From: Takakia lepidozioides | Lineage: Eukaryota; Streptophyta; Takakiopsida; Takakiales; Takakiaceae | DNA length: 64,000 bases | Direction: 5' to 3' | Assembly: GCA_030704615.1 (NCBI GenBank) | Contig: CM060731.1 | Coordinates: 78,100,756 to 78,164,755 of the forward strand | Shown: positions 1 through 12,260 of the stretch, one piece after another | How positions within the stretch are numbered: position 1 is the stretch's first letter | Layout of the letters: every line of letters starts with the position of its first letter | Program-made: the position numbers and the translations under genes | Notes under the pieces: generated by a model | The model's database searches: none | What the model was told of the DNA's origin: nothing | Seen by the model: only the letters and a program-made list of their open reading frames with translations

Positions 1-1
1 A

Positions 2-1699
2 TTTTCAACTCTGACAAAGATCATTGGAACACTGGGTCCTCAGTCGCGCAGTGTGGAGACCCTGGAGGCACTGCTAGAAGCTGGCATGTCGGTGGCCCGC
101 TTTGATTTCTCATGGGGAGATGATGCATACCACCAAGAGACACTTGAAAATTTGAAGACAGCTGTGAAGAACACGCGGCGTCTGTGTGCTGTGATGTTGG
201 ATACAGTGGGGCCAGAGCTGCAAGTGGTGAACAACAAGGAAGCGTCGATTGAGCTTGAGGAGGGGAAAGAGGTACTTTTGACGGCGGACAAGACCAAGCA
301 GGCATCATCCAAAATCTTGCCAGTGAACTTTTCAGAGCTTTCTTACGCAGTAAAACCAGGTGATACCATTTTTGTTGGGCAGTATCTTTTCACTGGAAGT
401 GAGAGTACGTCTGTCTGGCTTGAAGTCAAAGACACGCAAGGGGTAGATGTGGTGTGCCAAGTAAAGAATAGTGCAACTCTTACAGGTAATCTCTTCACAG
501 CACTTGCCTCTGCAGTTCGCATTGGGCTCCCAACATTGAACGATGTTGACAAAGCGGCACTGGCAAATTGGGGAGTGCGCAACCAGATTGATTTTGTGTC
601 CCTGTCTTACACCCGACATGCTAATGATGTGAGATTGGCACGCACTCATTTGTCAAAACTAGGGGAACTTCGTCAGACACAAATCTTTGCAAAAATTGAG
701 AATGTAGAAGGCTTGGAGCACTTTGATGAGATTCTAAAGGAGGCTGATGGAATTATCCTCTCTCGCGGAAACCTTGGGATCGATCTGCCTCCAGAGAAAG
801 TGTTTCTATTCCAGAAAGCAGCAATTCAGAAGTGCAACCTGGCAGGAAAGCCGGCTATTATCACTCGTGTTGTGGATTCCATGGTTGACAGTCCCCGGCC
901 AACTCGTGCCGAAGCAACTGATGTTGCCAACGCAGTTCTTGATGGAACAGATGGAATTATGCTCGGGGCTGAGACTCTCAGGGGCATGTATCCTGTGGAA
1001 AGTGTCACAACTGTTCGCAAAATCTGTGGGGAGGCAGAGAAAGTATACAATCAAGCTGCCTATTTCAAGCGAACAGTGAAACATGTTGGGGAACCCATGC
1101 AACATCTGGAGTCCATTGCATCCTCAGCTGTCAGAGCTGCCTCAAAAGTCAGGGCATCTGTAATTGTGGTGTTCACATCATCAGGACGTGCTGCCCGATT
1201 GATCGCCAAATACCGGCCAACAATGCCAGTGCTCACAGTAGTGATTCCAAGGCTCACTACAGACCACCTACGCTGGAGTTTCACTGGGGCATTCCAGGCC
1301 AGGCAATGTCTTATAGTCAGGGGACTTTTCCCCATGCTTGCTGATCCTCGACACCCTGCTGATTCTGCAACCACTACAAATGAGTCCATTTTGAAGGTAT
1401 GACACTCCATTCGAGGATTAGATAACAATGTCTTTAAAGGCTCTTCGGCTGCACACACTGTGCCAGTGTCTATCTGGCTAGTACATTGATGGACAGCACG
1501 TAGTCCTGTCGCAGACGACGATTTACGTAGATTTTGGGGTGTGTCACCTTGCACTCCACCTAATTTTTTTCCTGCATTGCACTTGCAGGTCGCCCTGGAT
1601 CATGGGAAAGCAGCAGGCATCGTCAAGGAACACGACCGAATCGTGGTATGCCAAAAAATCGGGGACTCGTCCCTGGTCAAAATTCATGAGCTGGAATGA
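2..1699 (+). CDS. Pyruvate kinase, plant cytosolic type (5' end cut by window)
   Basis: Catalyses the last step of glycolysis, phosphoenolpyruvate plus ADP to pyruvate plus ATP, in the cytosol. Two exons are seen, 2-1396 and 1589-1699. The donor is AAG|GTATGA and the acceptor is TTGCAG|GTCG, and the reading frame is kept across the 192-base intron. About 501 residues are visible. The opening TKIIGTLGP motif shows that only a short N-terminus lies outside the window. Other family marks are ARFDFSWG, the catalytic-lysine segment FAKIEN, the plant-type [10 protein letters not shown] and [18 protein letters not shown]. The last exon encodes the short C-terminal lid and ends in TGA. FDFSW and SRGNLG match plant cytosolic rather than plastid isoforms (family knowledge). 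No frame break is seen, so this copy is probably functional. Confidence 0.95.
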
Positions 1700-2753
1700 G
1701 TTGTCTTTCTTGAAGTTTTTGATCTGTAGCTATTTCCAATGCATTCATGGTGGCAGCTTGTCTAACTTTACGACAAGCACCAAACGATGCAACTGCTTTG
1801 CCTACGCTCTAAAGCCCATGCCGAGAGTGTAGCGTGTACTCTGAGTTGACCTGCTTTCCGGTTGCCCATGATAGAGCCATGTTCTGGTCCTCTTTGCCAC
1901 CGGAGCTTGCTCTCATGGATGGTTTTTGCCAAAACAAAAGCTATGGGCAACACCTTATTACTTTCCTGAATAATGAAATGATCAGAAATGAATAAGACAT
2001 ATCTGGCAGACATTTGACTTCAGGCTACCTGTGCCTGTTGCAGCTTTTTGGGAGGCTTGATGGTGTTGGTAACAAACCTCACTGGAAGCTCACAGAAGAA
2101 ATCATAGAAGAAACCTTGAAAGTAGTTGAAGGAACATGTATTTTGTTTGGTACTTGAGGTAACAGTCTTGCTTCCAGTCCTAGCGCCTCCTTGGCTAACT
2201 TCGAACCCATGTTAATGGCCCTTTTTCTTGGCCAAGTGTATCTCCCCATCTTTTTAAGTATATGCAGCAGAGTGCTCAGGACTCTGAGTAGCACCAGCAT
2301 CTTCTTCTTCCTCTTGTTGAATGCTATCATCTCCTCACTTCCCATGGATCTCGAGCAGCAAGACAGGCAACAGCTCAAGACTCGCTCAAGACTCATCAAC
2401 TTCATTCCCCTCCTCCACTTGGTATACAGCTTTCATGCAGTGGGTCATGCAGAAGAAAACGAATGAAGTAGCGCCACGTATGTTTTCGCAATGCGTAATG
2501 TTTCTCATCACGTGTGTTGACGAATCCCCAACAGCCACGTGCCCCAAATCACGTGAGTTTGCCCTAGTTGGAGCCCGTTGTCTCCTTCCTCACACTGTCA
2601 GTCTGTCTCAGAGAGGGACAGTCAAAATTGTGTGTCGTTGCGAGCTTGCTGCGCTCCATCGCCACTGAAAGTCTACATCGGCGAAGGGTGCAAAGAAAGA
2701 GTGAGTGTTTGTATGTGCACGCCTGCACAGCGCGGTGAGTGGAAGGAAAATCT
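1700..2753. other. Intergenic stretch after pyruvate kinase
   Basis: No exon with convincing family similarity was found on either strand. It should hold the 3' UTR of the pyruvate kinase gene and perhaps the promoter of the weak exon that starts at 2754. Confidence 0.4.
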
Positions 2754-2843
2754 ATGGCCATAACTAAGAACGGCTTGCAGCTCATGTTGTACCATCCCCT
2801 CCCTTGGGATCTTCACAATCACCCCGAAGGCATCGTTGTGCAG
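2754..2843 (+). CDS. Possible orphan first exon, product unknown
   Basis: An ATG opens 30 codons (beginning MAITKNGLQLMLYHPLPWDL) that end exactly at CAG|GTACGC, a good splice donor in phase 0. The upstream 200 bases lack an obvious alternative start. I did not find a convincing next exon before the mobile element at 4,358. It may be the first exon of a gene whose remainder was displaced or lost, or a chance ORF. Function not recognised. Confidence 0.3.
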
Positions 2844-4041
2844 GTACGCTGCATTGGACAGAACCGATTAAGCTGATAGGTAAAGGAAGAATTGCGTCCT
2901 TTGAAGGTCGGGCACCGCGGGATCCTTGCTAATTCCATGTCCTTTGCAACATAGCTGTTGTGGATGCATCTATGGACTGTATGCTGCGGGCTGTGCTGGC
3001 TCCGGCGAGAATGTCTCACTGATGGGATAAGTGTAAATCGTTTGCAGGTGTAACCTGAGGTACTCAAAGTACCGAACACGTACACGTACGTTCTTTTCCT
3101 AAACTTGCAGCATACTCGGACTAAGGAGACTGAATGTGGCGTAGCGAGTCATGTAACGTCGGGAAGATTGCTTTTAATCTTTGTCGCTCTTCCTATTTCG
3201 CTCCATCATTCTATAGCTAGTTAGTAAGTGAGTAAATGGAGGTTTTGATCAGTGAGGAAGGTTGGAAGAGTGTGGAGGCGTCGTGGATGTCTGAAGATGT
3301 ACGTTATCTCTATGCGATCTCAGACTTTTCTCCATACAATAGCTGGGTTGGGCCTCATCAGCCTGATTTTGTGGCGTGGAACAGAGAGTTTTTCTCGAAT
3401 GGAGAGATGTCAATTGTACAGAGGGAGCTCTTGCAATTTATCTCACTGGACCCATGATGTTTGACATGTGCACAACGATTTCCTCCATCCAGGGCAGTGC
3501 CACATACAAATGAGACTGGCATACCATACAAGACTAAGAGCTGATTCAAGTATTATAGCCGCCATGAACGAGAACTGATTAGGCAGACTGCTGCGGCTGT
3601 GGGCGGGGTGGTATGGTAACCCCTGGAGAATACTACACTGTAGTATTCTCTGATGAGCTTGTAGTATTTACTGGAGAGCAGCCATTCTTTTAGTGGCGAA
3701 TAATCGCCAGATTTCGACCTCACGCGGGTCTTGGCGACAGGGGTAAAGGGAAATGAGGCTGAAAAATCATCACTTTTCGCCAAAAGCTGATCTGATGGGC
3801 CCACCATTCGCTAGAGGGGCCGCCACAGGGAGGCACATGGCGCCATACTGAGTGAAGACAGTTTACAGCAGAGGAGCCAGATCCCACCGACCACGTGCAG
3901 GACATCGCCACATTCTGAGTGCCCGGGAGGACGTGGGGCCAGCTATGTTGCCCATTTTTGGGCATATATATATATATATGGGTAAGTATAGTATAGTCTA
4001 TATAGATAGATTTGTTAGTAATAAATGTAAGATATGTGTAT

Positions 4042-4108
4042 GGGTAGCTTAGTGGTAGAGATCTCCCTTCTAAATCAATCGACTTGGTGTCCAATTCCTA
4101 ACACCTCA
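4042..4108 (+). other. Degenerate tRNA-like segment (possible SINE head)
   Basis: TAGCTTAGTGGTAGAGAT fits the A-box of a tRNA promoter well. About 40 bases later GGTGTCCAATTCC loosely resembles a B-box, and GGTGT/ACACC can pair as a T stem. The anticodon and acceptor stems do not fold cleanly, so I do not call a functional tRNA. A tRNA-derived SINE relic is a reasonable alternative. Confidence 0.25.
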
Positions 4109-4348
4109 ATGTTTTTTTGATAGCAACCTGGTTTGGATGATAAAGTTCCTAAATATGAAAAAGGTGGGCACGGAGGAGGGCAAAAGGGTGACTACAGAGG
4201 AGGATGATAATCAAAAGGGTGGCAGAGGGTTACAAAAACGGAATAAGAATGTCATTTATTCATTGTTTTTGGGATGAAAGGACACATGTCAGCAAGTTTA
4301 GGACCTAAAAAACAAAAAAACCTAAAACACACATCTTCTTTCTTCTTT

Positions 4349-4357
4349 CATTTTTTT
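4349..4357. repeat. Left 9-bp target site duplication (CATTTTTTT)
   Basis: Identical to 16947-16955 on the other side of the element and directly abutting both inverted repeats. A 9-bp duplication is the usual signature of Mutator-superfamily insertion. Confidence 0.9.
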
Positions 4358-4697
4358 GCCTCTCATTTTAAGATAATAGGGTCTTCAATGGGCACGTGCG
4401 ATGTGGCCGGTGGGCCCCGCGCACGGACGCCCGCCCCGCCGCCGCTGCGCGCGGTCACCCAGCCGCGGGCGCGGCTGCAGCAACCGCGCCCGCGCCCCCG
4501 TCCGCCGCGCGGCCAGTCCCCCGCCCATGAGTCCGTTGCCCTCCAGTCTGCCAGTCTGCTGCCCAGCAGTCTGCCAGTCCGCCAGTCCGGTGCTGGCTAG
4601 TCCGCTGGCCAGTCCCCTGCCATCCAGTCCGCTGACGGCGTAGGATCGCCACTGTCCATTCTCATAACCCATCCGAGCCCTCCATTTTTAGGGCTGC
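4358..4697 (+). repeat. Left terminal inverted repeat of the MULE
   Basis: Matches the reverse complement of 16629-16946, from GCCTCTCATT at the tip to CCATTTTTAGGGCTGC at the inner edge. The first roughly 48 bases are identical. The middle is very GC-rich (CCGCGCCCGCGCCCCCGTCC). The inner third holds AGTC(T/C)GCC(A/G) minisatellite units, and differences in their number explain the 22-base length difference between the two TIRs. In MuDR-type elements the TIR carries the promoter. That is an inference here. Confidence 0.93.
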
Positions 4698-4841
4698 AAT
4701 TCAAACCTGCATCCCTGGCGCCTGCCACTTGCCAATAGCCGCGAACGTGTACACTGTTCTCCTGGCACATTGTCGATCGTGTCTTGTACTGCGGTGCGTT
4801 TCTTGCATGTTCAGAAGCGTGTCATTTGTACTGTATAGGGC

Positions 4842-7800
4842 ATGGACGTGGAAGCAAAACCCGATGATATACTGATCACGGAAAGCCCGCTTATACGGCC
4901 TCTTCGACAATGTTTGCAAACAGCAAAACCAGGACCCTACAACATGAAGCATCTCCATTGGAAGAGTGAGACGCAATATGGGTTTATGGGTGTGCGAGTA
5001 AATGTTGAAAAGGCCTGCATACCTTGGGATAGAGTTGGTGACTTCGTCCTGGGAGAGGAGAGTTCGGAGGACTACCCCACTCAGTTTTGGGTGAATGTCC
5101 ATTCTAAAGTGGAACCCGGCTCGCGAAAAGCACCTAGAGCCAACACATTTCTGTCCAGTATTATGTGTGCACCATCCTCAGTCCTTTTGACGTTTCATTG
5201 CATGTCTGTTGCCATTTTTTGTTTCACGAGTTCTCTGATTTTATGCTTCCTCAAGTCGTTGGATATCGATTTTAGAATTTTCTGTCCATGTATCAATGCT
5301 GCTATGGTCCTGATGACAAGCACACCAACAAGGCAATAGTGGAGGATCCAAAACAGAAGCGTGGAGGACCTCTTGTGGGTGCTGGAACATCTTGCCCTCA
5401 TAAAGGCCCAAGGAGAAAGAAGTCGGAGTATGGAGAGTCTTACAAACATGGTTGCCAATGTTGTTTCAAGGTCCAGCAATGCTATCTCGCCCCTGACATC
5501 TGTGTCCTCACGTACTACAATAACATGGAGCATACAGATGCGCAAGGGAAACCCTCGCATGGGAAGTCCACAGAGTTCAGGAACACCCGCCACGCCTATG
5601 CACCACACATTAGCGAGGAATTGAAAGCCTGGGTCATCGAGTGTTTGTGCCGAGGCCTATCGGTCGCCCAAATCATGATGGAGCATAAAGAGCACGTGAT
5701 GAACAACACCGACTTGGGCGATGTATGGACCCGCAATGATTTCTTGTTGGAGCAAGATGTTTGCAATCTTGCCGAGAAACGTGCATGGCAAACCTTCAAA
5801 AAGCACGCCGATGATGCAGAGAGTGTGCGCATGTAGAGAGACCAGAATCCTGCGTCCGTTTTTTTCTATCAAGAGGAGAAATTAGAGCCAACATTCGAGC
5901 ATTTTAATGGAGATTTGACATTCACTATTGGCATACAGACTCCGTGGCAGAAACGACGAATGCTGGAACTAAGACATGACCGTATCGTTGCATGTGATGC
6001 AACCTTTGGGACAAATCATGACAAGGTACTATTTGAACGATTACATGGACTTGTACGAGCATGATAGCATAGTACCATGCAACATTCACATAAAATTTGG
6101 TGTGCTGACCCTTTCTGTATATTTTCATGTGTACGTTGCGGAAGACCGAGGGGCAGACCCATTGTGAACCGCTGCAGACCTCATCACTCTTATGAAGTCT
6201 TCTCATGCAGAACTTAGCGGAATTTGCATGCTCTGACCATCTTACATTGTGCATTCCAACAGTTCCCATTATACACGTTGATGGTCTTCGACGAATGGTT
6301 GAACGGTATACCAGTTGCCTATATCCTATCCGCAAGGAATCGGACAAGAGACCTGGTTCCGTGGATGAGAGCCTTGCGCAATTCACTCCTCGCAGATTTG
6401 CCGAGCTGGCGATCCAATGCCTTCATTGTGGACGATGTCGAAGCAGAAATCAACGCTATTCGGTAAGTCTGTTGGTCCACAACACCGATCCATTGTCGAG
6501 GTCCATTGTAGCAGTCCATTACTACAGTCCACTAGCAGACTCCTGTGGCGAAACCCGATGGCAGTTCGCTGGGCAAATCCACTGGTAGTCCGCTGTCAAG
6601 TCCGCTCATCAGTCCCCTGGCAAGTCCGCTCGGCAGTCCGCTGCCAAGTCCACTCAGCAGTCCCTGGGGTCGGCCGTCCGCTGCCAAGTCCACTCGGCAG
6701 TCCCTGGCAAGTCCGCTCGGTAGTCCGCTATGGCAATCCAATGGGGCAGTCCGCTGATGCAGTCCGCTGCCCCAGTCCTAGCTAGGGGAAGCCCAATGGG
6801 GAAGTCCACTGGGTAGTCCAATGGGGTTATTCCAGCACATCAACGTCATGGCATTGTACTGTCCACTGGGCGAGTCCAGTGGCTCTGCCCGCTGATACAG
6901 GTCGCTGTTATAGTCCACTCCGGCAGTCCACCATTGCAGTCCGATCCCAAGACTCTAATGTGTACCATGTGTGTTGTGCAGAATTGTTTTTGAATGAGTA
7001 CTCATTTTCCTCTGCCTTTGGCATGTCCGCAAGGCATGGGTGAAGCAATCATGCAAGAAAACGAAGGATCCGGTGACCGTTGTAAACTTGTTGAAGGATA
7101 TGAGAGACCTCATGTACTGTAGAGGGGGACCACGTAACGAGAAAAGAGCGCTTCGCTGGGTTGCAAGGAGAATCCGTCGTATGAGGTCAAAATACCCGAA
7201 AGGACATGAATTTCTTGACTATATCGAACAGTGCTGGAAGCCCAAAATAGCAATGTGGTGTACAGCAGCCCGCCATGTCCCTCATGCGAGCCAAGACATA
7301 AATGCAAGCATTGAGGCATACCATGGAAATCTGAAGGCAAGACTTGACATGGGGAAAGGCAAGATAAGTGGTCGTAGAGTGGACTGGCTTATATGGGAAC
7401 TCACTGGCCGTGTGCTAATACACTACTGGTAGGCAATCCATTTGAAGACCCACGGGTTCATAAGAAATGACAAACACGAAAAGTACATATCCAGTTCTAT
7501 ACTTGCGGCACGAGACATTCCTGCTGAGAGTGTTACTCTTCCCTTGGGTCCTGGTGAACCAGCCTACGTTCTCAGCAGCAACCACCCCGGCACAACATAC
7601 ATTGTTTACAATCTTGATTGCGATTGGGGTTGTTGCACGTGCCCATGGGCAATGAAGGGAAACTTATGCAAGCATCAGGTCCGTGTCCTGAAGATGCTTC
7701 ACCCTGACCTACAGGATGGCCTCCTTGTGCGCGCTTGTGGCACGGCGCTGGGAACCATTCATGGAGGATTACCTAACTTGCTGTTGGGCAATGGTGCCGG

Positions 7801-8236
7801 CGGCAACGACGAATCCAATCAGTTCATGGAAAGACATCCTCCGGACGACTTCCCCTACGACGAGGCACCTCTGGAGGTCTCAGCCTCAATGGAACAAGAA
7901 TTCGCGGACATACTTCGCATTGTAGGTGATGACAAATACCTGGAGGCACATGCCCGATCTGCTCTTCATATGTGCAGAGGGCAGCTCATTGATATCATGG
8001 CGAAAAGTGCGGCTGGAATGTTCCATCCTGCGGCAGCGAAGGCTTTCCATCCTCTGAACGACAACAACAACATGTCTCTGAAAATGAGACGAGATTTCGT
8101 GGAGGCCTGGAAAACCCGGCCTAGGGTTTTGTGGAGAACCAGCAAGAGGGTGTCTGCACCTGCACCTGCAGCACATATATATTCGAAAATTTGCAAGGTT
8201 TCAAGTCGTGTAGATGTCACGAAGAAGACAATATAA
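4842..8236 (+). pseudogene. MULE transposase (DDE + SWIM zinc finger), broken by stops
   Basis: It starts at the ATG at 4842. Coding blocks follow at 4842 to about 5150, about 5288-6025, 6263-6462, 6982-7432 and 7433-8236. Clear introns are 6026-6262 (AAG|GTACTA...CAACAG|) and 6463-6981 (CG|GTAAGT...TGTGCAG|). The junction near 5,150-5,288 is unresolved. Domain marks in order are a Cys/His DNA-binding segment around 5,450-5,560, the first catalytic Asp in CDATFGTN (about 5,990-6,013), VFDEWLNGIPVAY, the second Asp in FIVDD (6,423-6,437), CLWHVRKAW, and a SWIM finger CTCPWAMKGNLCKH near 7,640. Three in-frame stops interrupt conserved reading: TAG 5834-5836 between SVRM and RDQNP, TGA 6995-6997 just before LCLWH, and TAG 7430-7432 after HYW. 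Conserved text continues in the same frame after each, so this is a recent pseudogene rather than separate genes. Confidence 0.88.
6480..6960 (+). repeat. AGTCCGCTG minisatellite inside a transposase intron
   Basis: Many copies of AGTCC(G/A)CTG(C/G) with 1-12 base linkers fill the intron between the FIVDD and CLWHVRKAW exons. It is the same motif as in the TIRs and in the opposite-strand gene. The ORFs read through it are repeat translations, not genes. Confidence 0.85.
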
Positions 8237-8516
8237 GTCTGCAATGCCTCGAAAAGAGACAAGGTTTCACGTCGTGTAGGTATCACGAAGAAGACAATAT
8301 AAGTCTGCAATTCCTCAAAAAGAGACAAGATTTCACGTCATGTAGGTGTCACGAAGAAGACAATATAAGTCTGCAATGCCTCGAAAAGAGACAAGGTTTC
8401 ACGTCGTGTAGGTATCACGAAGAAGACAATATAAGTCTGCAATTCCTCAAAAAGAGACAAGATTTCACGTCATGTAGGTGTCACGAAGAAGACAATATAA
8501 GTCTGCAATTCCTCTG
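8185..8516 (+). repeat. 66-bp tandem repeat, about five units, 132-bp higher order
   Basis: CACGAAGAAGACAATATAAG recurs at 8218, 8284, 8350, 8416 and 8482, exactly 66 bases apart. Two variants alternate (CAATGCCTCGAAAAG with GGTATCACG, and CAATTCCTCAAAAAG with GGTGTCACG), which gives a 132-bp dimer. 66 is a multiple of three, so one frame (8131-8520) stays open with a 22-residue repeat. That frame differs from the transposase frame, so coding use is doubtful. Confidence 0.92.
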
Positions 8517-8539
8517 GTAGCATTGTTCCTTTCTAAAAT

Positions 8540-9866
8540 ACAAATCCGCAATGGACTAATGCACAGTCTCCCAACGGACTCCTCCAGTCTCCCAACTGAC
8601 TCCCACACAGTCTCCCAAGCATAGTCTCCCAACGGATTCACGCACAGTCTCCCAACAGAGTCACAGTCAACAGATTGCGAGCGCCAGTAAGCCAGTCTGC
8701 TGGTCAGTCTGCTGCCCACTCCAAAAGTCTGCTCACCACACTTCCACCTCATCCCTGCAACTCTTCCAGCAGACTGCTGGACAGACTAAGTCTCAAGCAG
8801 ACTTATCCACAACAGCAGACTCAAAATGGACAGGCTCCAGTGGACTACCTCCCTAACGACTCATGCCAATCCAGCGTCCCATCAGACTCATGGACATGGT
8901 GCCTACCAGAATAGGTACCAGACCCACCAGTCCTAGCCTCGGCAGCGTACTGCTCGCACATTCAAGCTCAGCAGACTCGGGTGCAAAGTGCATGGAAAAT
9001 TGACACCATTGTGTCCATTGAGTTTAGTGACAACATTACAAAACATGCCAGCACACACAGTACACAAAAGTGCTCATCACCACTGGAATAGTAAGCGAAA
9101 AGACTCGCATTTTTTATTTCGGTACATAGACTTCACAGGAGAAGTACATCATACTCATGAGAGCAGTTTCTCTACATTGTCCAACCCCCGCACGATATAC
9201 TGGGCACACTGCATTCGCTGCCCAAGTGCAAACTTGAAAGTAAACCAGTCCTTCGTGAAAAGTGTTCATCTCTCTGGCTTTGCAGTCTTGGAGACATTTG
9301 CTCTGACTTTTATCCACTCATAAAACACTTGAATGAATGACATGACGTAAAAGCCACATTCTCAGCTGAATGGTTGATGGGGCACATGAGGCGCGTGGAA
9401 CTGAAATGCTTGGACAATCTTATGCCACTCTGGTGAGTCCATCGAGTACCCTAAGCACTCAGCATGAATCTTCCGAATCCACCCTAGAACAAAGGGACAT
9501 TTTATGCGAGTCCCTGATAGAGTTCAGGTGAGTGTAACAGCCTTGCGGAGGTCGATGATACAAACACTCCAGTGCCCCCTGCAATGGTATCAAACAACAT
9601 GGCGTCATTGCACAATCATGATAGGCAGACTCAGTAGACTAACACTCAGCAGACTCAGCACTCAGCAGACTCAATCTTCAAACCCAGTCCACTGCACAAA
9701 TACAGAGGTCAACTTAATCGCTCAAGACGACACTGCGAAACCAGACTATGACTCAGGAGACAGTCTCAGCAGACTCAGAAGAGTTCCTACTCGTCCCCAA
9801 TTGGCACCAAAATGAAATCGCACTCTTTCAAGTCCTTGCCCAGTCGTTCAGTGCTGAGGCAACCTT
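8540..9866. repeat. Spacer between convergent genes, CAGCAGACTC / AGTCTCCCA repeats
   Basis: The stretch 8,560-8,670 holds about six copies of (C)AGTCTCCCAA(C/G). 8,690-8,990 and 9,625-9,790 hold CAGCAGACT units. The rest shows no gene. It lies between the 3' ends of the transposase and the opposite-strand gene, as the minisatellite intergenic region does in MuDR. Confidence 0.6.
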
Positions 9867-10909
9867 TCAAGACTTGGTGAACGCAGCCTCAACCGACTTC
9901 TCATAGAATCGACACCACAGCTCCAGGAGTCTATCTGTGCACTCCGACTCAACCTTCTGGAGCGCCTTTATGTCATCCGGCGACAGTCCGCATTCAAACC
10001 GCGGGTCCCCTTAAAAAAACATCAGCATGGAATTACCCGCCTTCACGTGCAGAGCATGTGCTTTGCCAAACCGAGCACCCATCCTGCACAGAGCAGACCA
10101 TCCTTCGGGAAGCCTCATGTACTGAACAGACTGACGTCAACATGGTACCAAACACTCTACAGGCTGAATAATTCATCAGACTGACAAGACTAACCACAAC
10201 AGACAATGATGAAACCAGCAGCAGACTGACCAGCGTGCAGACTGACCACAACAGAGCGCAATGCACTTAACGACAAAGACAGACGAGGAGACTGAGCACA
10301 GTACTCACCTGTGCTGCTCCAGGATACGACCCACATCTTTGTCTATGTCCAAGGCCAGCTTGCGGTTCTTGTTCATAAAGACGCCAGACTTTTTCTTCGC
10401 CGGTCTCTTGGTACTTAGACCCTCCTCGACCTCCTCAGCATGGTCCACGACAGTCCGCTTCTTGGCTTTGCCTCTCCCCTGGGAAGCAGGGACAACTGTA
10501 GGCGGGCTGGATAGAGTAGACAAACGCAGCGCTGCAGCCCTACTTCGCAACAGAGGCTGGTCAGCAGGTTTGTTTACACTTGCTGGACCTGTCTTTGCAG
10601 CTTCGTGGGTCGCATGCGTAGAATTGACCCGCGCATCGGGGGGCATGCTCACCCCCACACCTTTCTTGGTTGTCGATCCCACGTTTGCAGCATGGGCGAA
10701 AGATGTCATGTCCTCAGAAGTAGACAGTCTGCCGACGGAGGGACGAACATCATGTGAGGATACCAAGCAAAATGACGAATTAGCCCAATTTTAGAATGTG
10801 CTAAAACATAAACAACAGTGCTGAAAGAGGAAATGGCACAACCTGCCCAAGGGGTGGGGGAGCAGACTCCATGTAATCTAGCGCTATACTAGACGGTGTC
10901 TGCGCCGCA

Positions 10910-12260
10910 TGTGGTTCATTGTCAGTGTGTCTGCCAGCATGTTCAGTCTGTTGCTCAATGTGGGCAGTCTGCTTGGCCGCCGGTTCTTCGTCAGTCCTTT
11001 CGTCTGTGAACTGTGCAGTCTGCTGGCAACTCTACGGTTCAGTCTCTTCCTCAATGTGGGCAATGTGCTCGGTGGTAGGTTGGTCGTCAGTCCTTCCCTC
11101 TGTGAAGTGTGCAGTGTGCTGGTCAGGCCGTGCAGTCAGAGTTGAGCTGTGCAGTCTGCCGCTCCGAGCCATCTTGGTCAGTCCTTCCATCTGTGACATG
11201 TGCAGTCTGCTGGTTAGTCTGCGGTTCAGTCTGCTCATCAATGAAGACAGTATGCTGCCCCGCCACAAGTTGCTCGGCAGTCCTTCCATGTGTCCACTGT
11301 TCAGTGTGCTGGTCAGTCTGGTGGACAGCCGGCTGGGTGTTCGGATCTCCAAGGACTTGGGAAACATCAAGAACATGTATGGAAGACCCACTGGCAATTG
11401 CTTTCTCAGACTCTTCTGTAAGATCTGTGATACGGTTTTGCTTTTCCAGATTGAGTTCGGTCATCACGTAAGGCTCATCTATGGCTTTCGCCACTGAGCG
11501 CATGAAAACGGGACTAAGCTGGAAGGTCATAGAAGGCAGGCCACGGGGAGCTGGATAAGAATGTTTTATCGGTGACCTGATGACGTTGTCAGTGAATGTG
11601 CCTGGGGGAAAAGTGGACTCGGTCAAAATACTCATACTGGCAGATCCAAAACAGTGTTGTTGGGAACTCAGCATAAATTCGTCACAGGGTCCCGGTGAGG
11701 CCAGTGCATCCGAGTCTGTTGCACAATCCAGGGAACAGACTGGCTGTTAGTCTCCTGGATAGTCTGCTCGGCCATCTGCTGAGTGGGTTCACCAATGTGC
11801 TGCACAGTCTGCTGATGGGCAATCTGCTAGCTGGATTCGTCGGTCTGCTGCACGGTCTGCTTAGGGGTAATCTGTTGGCTGGATTCGTCGGTCTGCTGCA
11901 CAGTCTGCTGAGGCACAATCTGCTGGCTGGATTCGTCAGTCTGCTGCACGGTCTACTGTACAGTCTGCTAAGGGGCAGTCTGGTGGCCATGTTCGTTGGT
12001 CGGCTGAGGGGCAGTCTGTTGGCCGGTCTGTTCTCCGGTCTGCTGCAAAGTCTGCAAAGTTCGCTGCCCGCTCAGTACTGTTTGCACATACTGAGTATGT
12101 GTGTGCGGGGCAGTCTGCTGCTGGGAGTGATCCGGCCTATTACCCGGGACGGTCTGGTGCACATGCTCGATCTCCAGCACTTGGGCAGTCTGCCCACATG
12201 TGTCGTGGGGAATATGTTGTTGGATATTCTTGTGGCCAGTCTGTTGGACAGTCTCCCGAA
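10910..12260. repeat. CAGTCTGCTG minisatellite tract, partly coding on - (QQT-rich)
   Basis: Dense CAGTCTGCTG/CAGTCTGTTGG units. On the - strand, 11,740-11,950 holds about four 48-base units encoding QQTVQQTDESSQQIVP-like 16-residue repeats. One unit has TAG where its neighbours have CAG. The + frame ORFs here (LLGSLL-type) are shadows of the repeat. Confidence 0.75.

Larger units (their letters stand above)
2844..4357. other. Stretch without a recognised gene
   Basis: A 73-codon ORF at 3236-3457 (+) is unsupported by similarity or by splice context. A short (AT)n run lies near 3,964-3,979. A degenerate tRNA-like segment lies at about 4,042-4,108. The right end, 4349-4357, is the left copy of the target duplication of the large mobile element. 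Confidence 0.4.

Noticed and set aside
4274-4672. Several overlapping ORFs in the left TIR (and again at 16,479-16,982)
   Set aside because: They are products of the GC-rich inverted repeat: open in many frames on both strands, with no family or splice support.
6205-6785. ORFs full of Ser/Pro or Gly/Leu repeats in the transposase intron region
   Set aside because: Translations of the AGTCCGCTG minisatellite. The real exon is 6263-6462 and good splice sites bound the intron.
10261-10794. 177-codon + strand ORF
   Set aside because: Antisense of the basic - strand exon 10,309-10,766, which has the better composition and a GTGAGT donor.
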